From NCBI RefSeq assembly GCF_022288725.1, contig NZ_JAKNTA010000005.1, forward strand, positions 533,658-597,657: a stretch of 64,000 nucleotides of DNA, written 5' to 3'. Source of the stretch: Kitasatospora sp. A2-31. GTDB taxonomy: Bacteria; Actinomycetota; Actinomycetes; Streptomycetales; Streptomycetaceae. The position numbers were made by a program, and so were the translations under genes. The notes under the pieces were generated by a model. The model ran no database searches. It worked only from the letters and a program-made list of their open reading frames with translations, and was not told where the DNA came from. Positions 1 through 8,741 of this stretch are shown in pieces (positions within the stretch are counted from its first letter, which is position 1; each line of letters starts with the position of its first letter).

Positions 1-411
1 ATCCACGTCGGCCCGGCCGGCGCCGGCCAGACCGTGAAGGCCGCCAACCAGCTGATCGTCGCCGTGAACATCCAGGTCCTGGCCGAGGCCGTGGTCTTCC
101 TGGAGAACGCCGGCGTCGACCTGGGTGCCGCGCTGGACGTGCTCGGCGGCGGCCTGGCCGGCTCGACCGTGCTCAACCGCAAGAAGGCGAACATGCTCAA
201 CCGCGAGTTCGCCCCCGGTTTCCGCATCGACCTGCACCACAAGGACATGGGCATCGTCACCGACGCCGCCCGCGCCGTGGGCGCCGCCCTGCCGGTCGGC
301 GCGGTCGTCGCCCAGCTGGTCGCCTCGGCCCGTGCCAACGGCGACGGCTCCCTCGACCACTCGGCGCTGCTGCGCGGCGTCGAGCGGCTGTCCGGCCGCG
401 AGGTCGAGTAG
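1..411 (+). CDS. glxR: 2-hydroxy-3-oxopropionate (tartronate semialdehyde) reductase, C-terminal part
   Basis: The reading frame is open from the first base, so the N-terminal NAD(P)-binding half lies outside the window; the visible 136 residues are the all-helical C-terminal domain of the 3-hydroxyisobutyrate dehydrogenase superfamily. The segment GPAGAGQTVKAANQ contains the conserved catalytic-lysine region (G-x-x-x-K-x-x-N-N/Q), followed by FRIDLHHKDMGI, typical of this family. The product would reduce tartronate semialdehyde to D-glycerate in the cytoplasm. The downstream glycerate kinase, allantoinase and allantoicase genes favour tartronate semialdehyde reductase over 3-hydroxyisobutyrate dehydrogenase; that choice is inference from context. 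Confidence 0.85.
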   Translation: MHVGPAGAGQTVKAANQLIVAVNIQVLAEAVVFLENAGVDLGAALDVLGGGLAGSTVLNRKKANMLNREFAPGFRIDLHHKDMGIVTDAARAVGAALPVGAVVAQLVASARANGDGSLDHSALLRGVERLSGREVE

Positions 412-440
412 CCGGACCGGGCCCCCGAGGCCCGCGGACT

Positions 441-488
441 CCTCCTGGTGGCGTGTACCTATCCGGTCGTGCCCGCGCCACCAGGAGG
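441..488 (+). terminator. Candidate intrinsic terminator after glxR
   Basis: Perfect 13-bp inverted repeat, CCTCCTGGTGGCG at 441-453 and its reverse complement at 476-488, with a 22-nt loop, 29 bp after the glxR stop. There is no T-tract, as is common for streptomycete terminators. Confidence 0.55.
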
Positions 489-730
489 CCAGGCCCGATC
501 GGCAGGTGGTTCGGGGCTCATCCGCCTCCTGCCGATCGACCAAGCCGGTGACACGCACTCCCTGACGGGGGCACTTCGGTCGTGCCGGTTGCGTGTCGCC
601 CGGCCCCCTCCCTCGCCGAGGGGAGCCTCTCGTACGTCGGAAGCGGGACGAGGGGAACGGCGGGGAGGGGGCCATCGCACCCCACCCGGGCCCGTGCCCG
701 GCGGGGTGGCCGCCCCGGATCGCGGGCAGG

Positions 731-756
731 CCGTCCGACGGGCACCCGTCGGACGG
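731..756. repeat. 12-bp perfect palindrome with 2-nt centre
   Basis: The arms CCGTCCGACGGG (731-742) and CCCGTCGGACGG (745-756) flank a CA dinucleotide. Further GACGGG/CCCGTC words downstream (to about 800) allow alternative pairings. It could be a second terminator, an operator or an RNA-stabilising hairpin; the sequence alone does not decide. Confidence 0.6.
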
Positions 757-891
757 GGGCGGGCCCCCGACGGACGCACCCCGACGGGGGCACCTGCCCG
801 GCCCGGCCGACCCTGCCGGGGCGCACGCCCGCCCCGGGGGCACATGCTTGACGAACCATTGCCAGACCAGTCCGGAAGTGAGGCCCACGCC

Positions 892-2049
892 ATGCCCGCC
901 ACCCCCGCCCAGGGCCATGTGGTCGTAGCTCCCGACAAGTTCAAGGGCACCCTGGAGGGTGCCGAGGTCGCCGCGCGGATCGCGGCCGGCATCCGCCGCG
1001 CCGCGCCGGGCACCGAGGTCCGCGAACTGCCCGTCGCCGACGGCGGCGAGGGCACCCTCGCCGCCGCGCTGGCCGCCGGCTTCCACCGGATCCCGGCCAA
1101 GGTGGCCGGACCCACCGGCCTGCCGGTGGACGCCGCACTCGCCGTGCGGGGCGACACCGCCGTGGTCGAGCTGGCGCAGTCCTCCGGGCTGGCCCGGCTC
1201 CCCGGCGGCCGGACCGCCCCGCTCGCGGCCGGCTCCTACGGGGTCGGCCAGCTGATCGGCCGGGCGGTGGGCCTGGGCGCCAAGCGGATCGTGCTCGGCC
1301 TCGGCGGCAGCGCCTGCACCGACGGCGGGGCCGGCATGGTCCAGGCCCTCGGCGCCCGCCTGCTGGACGCGGACGGCACCGAGCTGGCGCCGGGCGGCGC
1401 CGCGCTGCGCAGGCTCGACCGGCTCGACCTCGGCCCGCTGGCCACGGGGACACCGGCGGCGGCGCTCACCGGGATCGAGATCGTGGTGGCCTGCGACGTG
1501 GACAACCCGCTGCTCGGCCCGCGCGGCGCGACCGCCGTCTACGGCCCGCAGAAGGGCGCCGACGGCGAGGACCTGGTGATCCTGGAGGAGGGCCTGACCC
1601 GCTTCGCCGACGTGGTCGGCGAGGCCGTCGGACGGGACTTCCGCAACGCCCCCGGCGCCGGGGCCGCAGGCGGGGTGGGCTTCGCCGCCCTCGCCCTGCT
1701 CGGCGCCACCATGCGACCCGGCATCGAGCTGATGCTCGATCTGCTGGGTTTCGACGAGGCCGTGCGTGGGGCACGCCTCGTCGTGACCGGCGAGGGCTGC
1801 CTGGACGCGCAGACGCTCCACGGCAAGGCGCCCGCCGGCGTTGCCGCGGCGGCCACCCGGGCGGGGGTTCGGGTGGCCGCTGTGGCAGGGCGGTTGGAGC
1901 TCTCCGAGGGCGAGTGGCGGGCGGCCGGCTTCGTCGGCGCGTACGCCCTCACCGACCTGGCCGAACATCCCGGGGACAGCATGACCCGGGCGGCGGAGCT
2001 CGCCGAGGTCGCGGGGGAGCGGCTGGCGGCGGAGTTCCTCGCCGGCTGA
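892..2049 (+). CDS. glxK: Glycerate kinase (GarK/GlxK family)
   Basis: A 385-residue protein of the type I (GarK-like) glycerate kinase family, which phosphorylates D-glycerate with ATP and so feeds glyoxylate-derived carbon into glycolysis. Visible family signatures are VVVAPDKFKGTLEGAE near the N-terminus, LPVADGGEGT, LGLGGSACTDGGAGM in the middle and VTGEGCLDAQTLHGKAP near the C-terminus. Length fits the family. The start is placed at the ATG just before the conserved APDKFKGT segment; an in-frame ATG at 844 would add 16 unconserved residues. The possible ribosome site GGAAG (874-878) is rather far from the start. It follows glxR, which makes its substrate. Whether it phosphorylates the 2- or 3-position cannot be read from the sequence with certainty. 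Confidence 0.92.
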   Translation: MPATPAQGHVVVAPDKFKGTLEGAEVAARIAAGIRRAAPGTEVRELPVADGGEGTLAAALAAGFHRIPAKVAGPTGLPVDAALAVRGDTAVVELAQSSGLARLPGGRTAPLAAGSYGVGQLIGRAVGLGAKRIVLGLGGSACTDGGAGMVQALGARLLDADGTELAPGGAALRRLDRLDLGPLATGTPAAALTGIEIVVACDVDNPLLGPRGATAVYGPQKGADGEDLVILEEGLTRFADVVGEAVGRDFRNAPGAGAAGGVGFAALALLGATMRPGIELMLDLLGFDEAVRGARLVVTGEGCLDAQTLHGKAPAGVAAAATRAGVRVAAVAGRLELSEGEWRAAGFVGAYALTDLAEHPGDSMTRAAELAEVAGERLAAEFLAG

Positions 2050-2058
2050 CCGCAGTCC

Positions 2059-2095
2059 GCTCCGCGCTCGACCGCGGGCGCTCCGCGCTCGACCG
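2059..2095 (+). repeat. Two 16-bp direct repeats, 21 bp apart
   Basis: GCTCCGCGCTCGACCG occurs at 2059-2074 and again at 2080-2095, between the glycerate kinase stop and the allantoinase promoter. The 21-bp offset is two helical turns, so a regulator could meet both copies on the same face of the DNA; this is only a suggestion. Confidence 0.5.
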
Positions 2096-2194
2096 GAGGT
2101 CCGGCCCGAGACGGGCAGGAGGGCTCCACGGCCGGTCCGGCCGAACGCCCACCCCGGGTGGCCGGAAACCCGTCGGCCCTCGTGCGTTCCTCCA

Positions 2195-2224
2195 TTGACG
2201 TTTTGTTGAAGGCGGCCCTAGGCT
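2195..2224 (+). promoter_or_regulatory. Promoter of the allantoinase operon
   Basis: TTGACG (2195-2200), an 18-bp spacer and TAGGCT (2219-2224) form a near-ideal streptomycete HrdB-type promoter 55 bp before the allantoinase start. The spacer contains TTTTGTTGAA, unusually AT-rich for this genome, a possible regulator contact. A strong ribosome site GGAGGT follows at 2268-2273. Confidence 0.75.
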
Positions 2225-2278
2225 CCGGGCAATCCTTCGACGTACCCACCCTTCTTCTTCAGGCTTCGGAGGTCCCCC

Positions 2279-3667
2279 ATGCCCCTCAGCGAGACTGCGG
2301 TGATCCGCTCCCGCCGGGTGGTCCTGCCGGACGGCGAGCGCCCCGCGGACGTGCTGATCCGGGACGGGCGGATCGAGCAGATCGCCGAGCACGGCTCGCT
2401 GCTCGCCGGCGACCAGCATCTGACCGACCTCGGCGACACCGCGCTGCTGCCCGGTCTGGTCGACACCCACGTGCACGTCAACGAGCCCGGCCGGACCGAG
2501 TGGGAGGGCTTCGCCACCGCCACCCGGGCGGCCGCCGCCGGCGGCGTGACCACGATCGTCGACATGCCGCTCAACTCGATCCCGCCCACCACCACGGTGG
2601 CCGGACTGGAGGCCAAGCGGAAGACCGCCGAGGGCCAGGCCTGGGTCGACCTCGGCTTCTGGGGCGGCGCCGTCCCCGGCAACGTCCCGGACCTCGAACC
2701 GCTGCACCGCGCGGGCGTGTTCGGCTTCAAGAGCTTCCTCGCGCCGTCCGGCGTGGACGAGTTCCCGCACGTCGAGGCGGCCGACCTGGAGGCCGCGCTG
2801 GCCGAGCAGGCCCGGATCGGGGCGCTGGCGATCATCCACGCCGAGGATCCGACCGTCCTGGCCGCCGCCCCGCAGCAACCCGGCGTCCACTACCGGGACT
2901 TCCTGGCCTCGCGGCCCGCCGACGCCGAGACCGCGGCCGTCGCGCGGCTGCTCGACACCGCCCGCCGCACCGGTGCCCGGGTGCACATCCTGCACGTCTC
3001 CTCGGCCGCCGTGCTGCCGCTGCTGCGGCAGGCCCGGGAGGACGGCGTCCGGGTGACCGCCGAGACCTGTCCGCACTACCTGACCCTCGCGGCCGAGCAG
3101 GTGCCGGACGGCGACACCGCGTTCAAGTGCTGCCCGCCGATCCGGGACGAGTCCAACCGGGACGCGCTCTGGGCGGCCCTGGCGGCGGGCGAGTTCGTCG
3201 CCGTCGTCTCCGACCACTCGCCGTCCACCCCGGACCTCAAGCTGCTGCCGGAGTTCGGCGGCAGCGGGGACTTCGCCGAGGCCTGGGGCGGCATCGCCTC
3301 CCTGCAGCTGGGCCTGCCGGCGATCTGGACCGAGGCGCGCCGCCGCGGCCACACGCTCGGCGACGTGGTCCGCTGGATGGCGAGCGGCCCGGCCTCGCTG
3401 GTCGGCCTCACCGGCACGAAGGGCGCGATCGCCGTCGGCCACGACGCCGACCTGGTCGCCTTCGACCCGGACGCCGAGTTCGCCGTGAACGCCGGCGAGC
3501 TCCACCACCGAAACCCCGTCACCCCGTACGCCGGCCGGACGCTGACCGGCGCCGTGCGCACCACCTGGCTGCGCGGCCGGGTCGTCGACGTCGCGGCCGA
3601 GCCGTTCGGCCGCCAGATCACCCGCCCGTCCGCCGGCCCGGACACCCGCCCCGAGGAGACTCAGTGA
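2279..3667 (+). CDS. allB: Allantoinase
   Basis: A 462-residue cyclic amidohydrolase that opens the hydantoin ring of allantoin to allantoate. Metal-site residues of the amidohydrolase superfamily are visible: [10 protein letters not shown] with His64 and His66, the lysine expected to be carboxylated in GFKSF (Lys151), HILHVSS, and VSDHSP with the catalytic aspartate. [11 protein letters not shown] is characteristic of allantoinases rather than dihydropyrimidinases or dihydroorotases. The start has a good GGAGGT ribosome site 6 bp upstream and a clear promoter before it. The stop overlaps the allantoicase start by 4 bp (GTGA), so the two are translationally coupled. Confidence 0.95.
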   Translation: MPLSETAVIRSRRVVLPDGERPADVLIRDGRIEQIAEHGSLLAGDQHLTDLGDTALLPGLVDTHVHVNEPGRTEWEGFATATRAAAAGGVTTIVDMPLNSIPPTTTVAGLEAKRKTAEGQAWVDLGFWGGAVPGNVPDLEPLHRAGVFGFKSFLAPSGVDEFPHVEAADLEAALAEQARIGALAIIHAEDPTVLAAAPQQPGVHYRDFLASRPADAETAAVARLLDTARRTGARVHILHVSSAAVLPLLRQAREDGVRVTAETCPHYLTLAAEQVPDGDTAFKCCPPIRDESNRDALWAALAAGEFVAVVSDHSPSTPDLKLLPEFGGSGDFAEAWGGIASLQLGLPAIWTEARRRGHTLGDVVRWMASGPASLVGLTGTKGAIAVGHDADLVAFDPDAEFAVNAGELHHRNPVTPYAGRTLTGAVRTTWLRGRVVDVAAEPFGRQITRPSAGPDTRPEETQ

Positions 3668-4929
3668 CCACCGTCAACACCCCGAGCGCTCCCTTCACCG
3701 AGCTGGTCAACCTGGCCTCCCGGCTGCTCGGCGCCGGCGTCGTCGCCACCAACGAGGACACCTTCGCGGACGCGGAGAACCTGCTGGTCGCCAAGCCCGC
3801 CGAGTTCCGGCCGCACACCTTCGGCCACAAGGGCCAGATCATGGACGGCTGGGAGTCCAAGCGGCGCCGCGGCGTCGGCGCCGACCAGCCGCACCCCGCC
3901 GACGACGACCACGACTGGACGATCGTCCGGCTCGGCGTCGCCGGCGTGGTCCGCGGCCTGATCGTCGACACCGCGCACTTCACCGGCAACTACCCGGAGA
4001 GCGCCTCGGTCGAGGCCGCCGCGATACCCGGTCACCCCTCGCCGGAGGAGCTGGCCGCCGCGGAGTGGGTCGAGCTGCTGCCGCGCACCCCGCTCCAGGG
4101 CGACACCGCCCACGAGTTCGAGGTCCGCGACGAGACCCGCTACACCCACGTCCGGCTGAACATCTTCCCGGACGGCGGCGTGGCCCGGCTCCGCGTCCAC
4201 GGCGAGGTGCTGCCCGACCCGCGCGAGCTCGACGGCCTCACCTTCGACCTCGCGGCCCAGGAGTACGGCGGCGTGGCCGAGGCGGCGTCCGACCGCTACT
4301 TCTCCTCCCCGCACAACCTGAACGCTCCCGGCCGCGCCTCCGTCATGGGCGAGGGCTGGGAGACCCGGCGTCGGCGCGACAAGGCCAACGACTGGGTGCA
4401 GATCGCCCTGGCCGGGGGCGGCGAGGTCCTGGCCGCCGAGGTGGACACCACCCACTTCGTCGCCAACGCCCCCGGCTGGGCCGACCTCGTCGGCTACGAC
4501 GCCTCCCAGGGCGGCAACCCCTCCGAGGACCGCGACGGCTGGTTCGAGATCCTGCCCCGCACCCGCCTGCAGCCCGACACCCGACACCGGTTCCGGCTCG
4601 ACGTCGGCCGCCCGGTCACCCACGTGCGGATCAACGTGTACCCGGACGGCGGTCTCGCCCGGCTCCGCCTCACCGGCCGGCTGACCGAGGCCGGTCGCGC
4701 CGCCCTGGCGCTGCGCTGGTTCAACGCCGTCCCGGCCGCCGAGGCCGCCGCCGCGCTCACCGAGGCCGGCCTCACCGCCGACGAGGCCGCCGCGCTTACC
4801 GCCGCCCGCCCGCTGGCGGACCCGGCCGCGGCCACCGCCGCCGTCGCCGAGCTGCGGCCCGCCGACGGCCCGGACGGCGAGCACTCCTCCCGCCGCCGCT
4901 CGGCCGTCTGGCGCCTGCTCGGCATCTGA
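3664..4929 (+). CDS. alc: Allantoicase
   Basis: A 421-residue allantoicase that hydrolyses allantoate to ureidoglycolate and urea. The protein shows the two tandem family repeats: residues about 30-200 and 210-350 each contain a paired motif, [10 protein letters not shown]...[13 protein letters not shown] and [24 protein letters not shown], followed by [16 protein letters not shown] and by [34 protein letters not shown]. The extra C-terminal tail (about residue 350 on) is alanine-rich, helical-looking and ends [11 protein letters not shown]. Its GTG start overlaps the allantoinase stop. Allantoicase rather than allantoate amidohydrolase implies urea as a nitrogen product. Confidence 0.95.
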   Translation: MTTVNTPSAPFTELVNLASRLLGAGVVATNEDTFADAENLLVAKPAEFRPHTFGHKGQIMDGWESKRRRGVGADQPHPADDDHDWTIVRLGVAGVVRGLIVDTAHFTGNYPESASVEAAAIPGHPSPEELAAAEWVELLPRTPLQGDTAHEFEVRDETRYTHVRLNIFPDGGVARLRVHGEVLPDPRELDGLTFDLAAQEYGGVAEAASDRYFSSPHNLNAPGRASVMGEGWETRRRRDKANDWVQIALAGGGEVLAAEVDTTHFVANAPGWADLVGYDASQGGNPSEDRDGWFEILPRTRLQPDTRHRFRLDVGRPVTHVRINVYPDGGLARLRLTGRLTEAGRAALALRWFNAVPAAEAAAALTEAGLTADEAAALTAARPLADPAAATAAVAELRPADGPDGEHSSRRRSAVWRLLGI

Positions 4930-4996
4930 GCGGCAGCCGCTCGGACGCCAACCCCTCCTCCACGCACTGCTTGCACCGACACCCGAAGGACCCTCC

Positions 4997-6457
4997 ATGT
5001 CCAAGATCCTGACCACGGAGTCCGGCGCGCCGATCGCCGACAACCAGAACTCGGCCTCGGCCGGCGAGTACGGCCCGCTGCTCATCCAGGACCAGCAGCT
5101 GCTGGAGAAGCTGGCCCGGTTCAACCGCGAGCGCATCCCGGAGCGCGTCGTGCACGCCCGCGGCTCCGGCGCCTACGGCTACTTCGAGGTGACCGACGAA
5201 GTCTCGCAGTACACCAAGGCCGCCTTCCTCTCGGAGGTCGGCAAGCGCACCGAGCTGTTCCTGCGGTTCTCCACCGTGGCCGGCAACCTGGGCTCCAGCG
5301 ACGCCGTGCGCGACCCCCGCGGCTTCGCGGTGAAGTTCTACACCGAGGAGGGCAACTACGACCTCGTCGGCAACAACACCCCGGTCTTCTTCATCAAGGA
5401 CCCGCTGAAGTTCCCCGACTTCATCCACTCGCAGAAGCGCGACCCGTACACCGGCGTCCAGGAGGCGGACAACGTCTGGGACTTCTGGGCGCACTCGCCG
5501 GCCTCGACCCACCAGATCACCTGGCTCTTCGGCGACCGCGGCATCCCGGCGTCCTACCGCCACATGAACGGCTACGGCTCGCACACCTACCAGTGGGTCA
5601 ACGAGCAGGGCGACGCCTACTGGGTGAAGTACCACTTCAAGACCAACCAGGGCATCCGCTCGCTGGACGGCGAGCAGTCCGCCGAAGTGCTCGGTGCCGA
5701 CGCCGACTCGCACCAGCGCGACCTGCACCAGGCCATCGAGCGCGGGGTGTTCCCGTCCTGGACCCTCTACGTCCAGCTGATGCCGGTCGCCGAGGCCGCG
5801 GACTACCGCTTCAACCCGTTCGACCTCACCAAGGTGTGGCCGCACGCCGACTACCCGCTGGTCAAGGTCGGCCGCCTGGTGCTCAACCGCAACCCCGAGA
5901 ACGTCTTCGCCGACGTCGAGCAGTCCGCGTTCTCGCCGAACAACTTCGTGCCGGGCATCGGCCCGTCCCCGGACAAGATGCTCCAGGGGCGCCTGTTCGC
6001 CTACGCCGACGCCCAGCGCTACCGCCTCGGCGTGAACCACACCCAGCTGCCGGTGAACGCCCCGCGCGCCACCGAGGCGAACAACTACGGCCGCGACGGC
6101 CTCCACGCGATCAACAGGTCCGGCCGCGGCAGGAACTACGAGCCCAACTCGTACGACGGCCCCGCCCAGACCGACGAGGCGCTCGCCGCCCCGGTCCGGC
6201 TGAGCGGCCACACCGGCACCTACACCACGCCGGCCCACACCAAGGACGACGACTTCTTCCAGGCCGGCGAGCTCTACCGCCTGATGTCGGAGGGCGAGAA
6301 GAGCCGCCTGATCGACAACCTCGCGGGCTTCCTCGCGCAGGTCACCCGCGAGGACATCGTGGAGAAGAACCTCGCCCACTTCCACGCCGCCGACGAGGAG
6401 TACGGCGCCCGCCTGGCGGCGGCCGTCGCCAGGCTCCGCGCCGGGGACGAGGGCTGA
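4997..6457 (+). CDS. katA: Haem catalase, small-subunit (clade 3-type)
   Basis: A 486-residue monofunctional catalase. The distal haem histidine is His53 in [15 protein letters not shown], the distal asparagine lies in [14 protein letters not shown] (Asn126/127), and the proximal haem-ligand tyrosine is Tyr336 in [14 protein letters not shown]. The length and the absence of a C-terminal flavodoxin-like domain fit small-subunit catalases. It begins 67 bp after allantoicase with no promoter visible between them, so cotranscription is likely. A link to purine catabolism makes sense because urate oxidase, and xanthine dehydrogenase when it uses oxygen, produce hydrogen peroxide; that coupling is inference. 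The symbol is by family resemblance only. Confidence 0.93.
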   Translation: MSKILTTESGAPIADNQNSASAGEYGPLLIQDQQLLEKLARFNRERIPERVVHARGSGAYGYFEVTDEVSQYTKAAFLSEVGKRTELFLRFSTVAGNLGSSDAVRDPRGFAVKFYTEEGNYDLVGNNTPVFFIKDPLKFPDFIHSQKRDPYTGVQEADNVWDFWAHSPASTHQITWLFGDRGIPASYRHMNGYGSHTYQWVNEQGDAYWVKYHFKTNQGIRSLDGEQSAEVLGADADSHQRDLHQAIERGVFPSWTLYVQLMPVAEAADYRFNPFDLTKVWPHADYPLVKVGRLVLNRNPENVFADVEQSAFSPNNFVPGIGPSPDKMLQGRLFAYADAQRYRLGVNHTQLPVNAPRATEANNYGRDGLHAINRSGRGRNYEPNSYDGPAQTDEALAAPVRLSGHTGTYTTPAHTKDDDFFQAGELYRLMSEGEKSRLIDNLAGFLAQVTREDIVEKNLAHFHAADEEYGARLAAAVARLRAGDEG

Positions 6458-6492
6458 CGAGGCGTCGCACGCGCGTCCGGACCACCCTCACC

Positions 6493-6560
6493 GGCCGCCG
6501 GGGTCCGCACCCCGGCGGCCGCGACCGGGCCTCTCCCCCTGGGCAGTGGGGAGGGGCCCG
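6493..6560 (+). terminator. Tandem terminator after catalase
   Basis: Two consecutive hairpins: a perfect 12-bp stem GGCCGCCGGGGT (6493-6504) with its complement (6509-6520) around a 4-nt loop, then a 13-bp stem with one G-U pair between 6526-6538 and 6548-6560. It marks the end of the allantoin-catalase transcript. Confidence 0.75.
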
Positions 6561-6714
6561 CTCCGCGTTCCCCGGCGGGCAGCGGTGCGCGGGCCTGGGG
6601 CGGGCCTGGGGCGTGGGTGTCCTCGCGCGGCGGCCGGGGCATATGCCGGTCAAGCCCGTTCACGAGACCTGCACCAATATCCGTGGACGGCAACTGCCCG
6701 GCCGTTCGGGTGGC

Positions 6715-6720
6715 TAGGCT
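6715..6720 (+). promoter_or_regulatory. Minus-10 box TAGGCT of the IclR gene
   Basis: TAGGCT sits 49 bp before the regulator start and matches the minus-10 of the allantoinase promoter. No good minus-35 hexamer lies 16-19 bp upstream, which suggests dependence on an activator or weak basal expression. Confidence 0.45.
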
Positions 6721-6769
6721 GGAGGAAGCCCGCAGGTCGCCGCGCGGGCGGACATCGGAAGGGGACGAC

Positions 6770-7549
6770 ATGTCGACACCAGCCCCGGGTCGTCACGCCG
6801 CGCCGGACCAGGGCACGCCCGGTCCGATCACCTCCTTGCAGCACGCCCTGAGACTGCTGGAGGCCGTCGACCGGCACGCCGGCGGAGCCACCCTGGTCGC
6901 CCTCGCCAGGGAGACGTCCCTGAGCCTGTCGACGGTTCGGCGGCTCGCCGAGATCCTGGAGATCGAGGGCTATCTCCAGTGCCAGGACGGCGGTTGGCTG
7001 CTCGGCGGTACGTTCGCGCTGCTCGGACAGCACAACCGGGAGCAGCTCGTCCGGGCCCGGCTGAACCGGCAACTCGCTGACCTGCGAGACGAGTTGGGCG
7101 CCGCGGTGTACTTCAGTCGTTACCACGACGGCGAGTTGTCGGTGGAGGCGGTCTCCGCAGCCGACCACGCGCCCGCGGTGCAGGAGTGGGTGGACTTCCG
7201 GGCCACCGCGCACGCCAGCGCGATCGGGAAGTGCCTGCTGAGCCAGCTCGACCACGACGGCCGCCGGGACCACTTCTCCCGCCACCCGGTGGCCCGGCTG
7301 ACCTCGCGCACCGTCACCGACACCGACCAGCTGATGCACCGGCTGGAGCGGCAGCCGGCCACCGTGCCCGTGCTGGACATCCAGGAGTACGCGCTCGGCA
7401 CCGTCTGCGCGGCCGTGCCGGTGACGGCGGGCAGCACGGTCGGCTGCCTGGCCACGTCGATGCCGGTGGACAACGTGCACCGGCTCAAGGCGGCAGCGGA
7501 GCTGTTGGCGGCCCGGGCAGCGCCGCTGATGCTCGCCATGGCGGTCTGA
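6770..7549 (+). CDS. IclR-family transcriptional regulator
   Basis: A 259-residue IclR-type regulator. An N-terminal winged helix-turn-helix spans about residues 20-75 (ITSLQHALRLLEAV...TLVALARETSLSLSTVRRLAEILEIEGYLQ), and the rest is the effector-binding domain, with FRATAHASAIGKCLL as its usual signature. The start chosen has GGAAGGGGA (6757-6765) in front; upstream codons in the same frame lack conservation. It stands alone behind the catalase gene with its own minus-10 box and terminator. Known AllR regulators of allantoin genes belong to this family, so control of the neighbouring glyoxylate/allantoin genes is plausible but not shown; it could equally be a different IclR protein. Confidence 0.88.
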   Translation: MSTPAPGRHAAPDQGTPGPITSLQHALRLLEAVDRHAGGATLVALARETSLSLSTVRRLAEILEIEGYLQCQDGGWLLGGTFALLGQHNREQLVRARLNRQLADLRDELGAAVYFSRYHDGELSVEAVSAADHAPAVQEWVDFRATAHASAIGKCLLSQLDHDGRRDHFSRHPVARLTSRTVTDTDQLMHRLERQPATVPVLDIQEYALGTVCAAVPVTAGSTVGCLATSMPVDNVHRLKAAAELLAARAAPLMLAMAV

Positions 7550-7575
7550 CCGGCCGCCGTCCGCCCGTCCACGTG

Positions 7576-7605
7576 GGCCCCGCCTCGATTCGGCGGGGCC
7601 TTCCG
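7576..7605 (+). terminator. Intrinsic terminator after the IclR gene
   Basis: Perfect 9-bp stem GGCCCCGCC (7576-7584) and GGCGGGGCC (7592-7600), 7-nt loop, then a T-rich run (TTCCG, followed by TGTTT). Confidence 0.75.
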
Positions 7606-7746
7606 TGTTTCCCGTGGTGCCGCGCGGCGCACATCACTTATTAGACTCGATGTCGATAAGAGGTGCCGAACCCCTTGTCGCCGTCGCTACCCGCGAGTAC
7701 GTTTCCCTGAGCCGAGCCGCCACCCGCAGGTCAGGAGGGCCCTCCC

Positions 7747-8661
7747 ATGCCCCGCTCCACGCCCGTTCCCGCCGTCGCCGCCCCGGCCTCCCGCGTCCAC
7801 GACGGCCTCGTCCTGGAGCCCCGGGACGTCCGCTTCGACTGGGCCGGCCTGCCGCTGCACTGGATCCCGGACGAGCCGGTGGCCACCCACGTCATCAACG
7901 TCCTCCACCTGCTGCTGCCGGAGGGCGAGCGCTGGTTCGTCAAGGTGTTCAAGGAGGCGCTGCCGCTGATCCGCGACGAGCAGCTGCGCGAGGAGGTGCT
8001 CGGTTTCATCGGCCAGGAGGCCATCCACGCCGAGGCGCACCAGGAGGTGCTGGACCACCTGCTCGGCCAGGGGCTCGACCCGCGCCCGTACGTCCGTCAG
8101 ATCGCCTGGCTGTTCCAGCGGGTCCTCGGCGACAAGCCGGGCCTCACGCCGGCCCGGCGGCGCGAGAACGTCATCGAGCGGGTCGCCTTCGTCGCGGCGA
8201 TCGAGCACTTCACCGCCTTCCTGGGCGACTGGGCGCTCAACTCACCGGGCCTGGACCGGGCCCAGGCCGACCCGACGATGCTGGACCTGCTGCGGTGGCA
8301 CGGCGCCGAGGAGGTCGAGCACCGCAGCGTCGCGTTCGACCTGATGGTCCACCTCGACCCCGGCTACCTGCGGCGGATCCGCGGGATGGCGGTCTCCGGG
8401 CCGCTGCTGGTCCGTCTCTGGGTGCGGGGTGCCCGGTTCCTGCTGGCGGCCGACCCCAGCCTCGACGGACGGCTGAAGCCGACCTGGCGGGAGGCCCGCC
8501 GGATCGCCCGGCGCGGGCTGCTGCCCGATCCGGTCAAGTCGGTGCGCTCCGGGCTGCGCTACCTGAGGCCCGGCTACCACCCCACCCAGGAGGGCTCGTC
8601 CAGCCAGGCCCTCGGCTACCTGGCCACCTCCCCGGCCGCCCGCGCGGCGGCCGCCCACTGA
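7747..8661 (+). CDS. Ferritin-like di-iron protein, predicted metal-dependent hydrolase (PF10118 type)
   Basis: A 304-residue protein of the family annotated as predicted metal-dependent hydrolase. A four-helix carboxylate di-iron site can be traced: VKVFKEALP, QEAIHAEAHQE (E-x-x-H), AAIEHFTAF and AEEVEHRSVAFD (E-x-x-H), in the order expected for ferritin-like oxygenases. The C-terminal third is arginine-rich and not recognised. AGGAGGG at 7733-7739 fixes the start. It heads a run of four same-strand genes, the next encoding a ferredoxin-type reductase that could supply electrons. The family name is a prediction only; an oxygenase or desaturase-like role driven by the reductase is my inference. 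Confidence 0.85.
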   Translation: MPRSTPVPAVAAPASRVHDGLVLEPRDVRFDWAGLPLHWIPDEPVATHVINVLHLLLPEGERWFVKVFKEALPLIRDEQLREEVLGFIGQEAIHAEAHQEVLDHLLGQGLDPRPYVRQIAWLFQRVLGDKPGLTPARRRENVIERVAFVAAIEHFTAFLGDWALNSPGLDRAQADPTMLDLLRWHGAEEVEHRSVAFDLMVHLDPGYLRRIRGMAVSGPLLVRLWVRGARFLLAADPSLDGRLKPTWREARRIARRGLLPDPVKSVRSGLRYLRPGYHPTQEGSSSQALGYLATSPAARAAAAH

Positions 8662-8741
8662 CGGCGTGCGGGGCGCCCGCCCCGCCCGACGTCGCCCGCC
8701 CCGCCCGACGCCGCCCCCACGGACACCCAAGGACCCGCCGG

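Larger units (their letters stand above)
412..891. other. Intergenic region rich in hairpins, no gene
   Basis: This 480-bp gap separates glxR from glycerate kinase. It holds a 13-bp inverted repeat right after glxR, a 12-bp near-continuous palindrome at 731-756 and many copies of the word GACGGG between 735 and 800. The open frames across it on both strands are proline/arginine-rich and look like GC-driven shadows. No convincing minus-35/minus-10 pair was found in front of the kinase. Confidence 0.6.

Noticed and set aside
6617-6769. N-terminal extension of the IclR regulator to an upstream start
   Set aside because: The added residues cover the TAGGCT promoter box and are not IclR-like; the ATG at 6770 has a good ribosome site.
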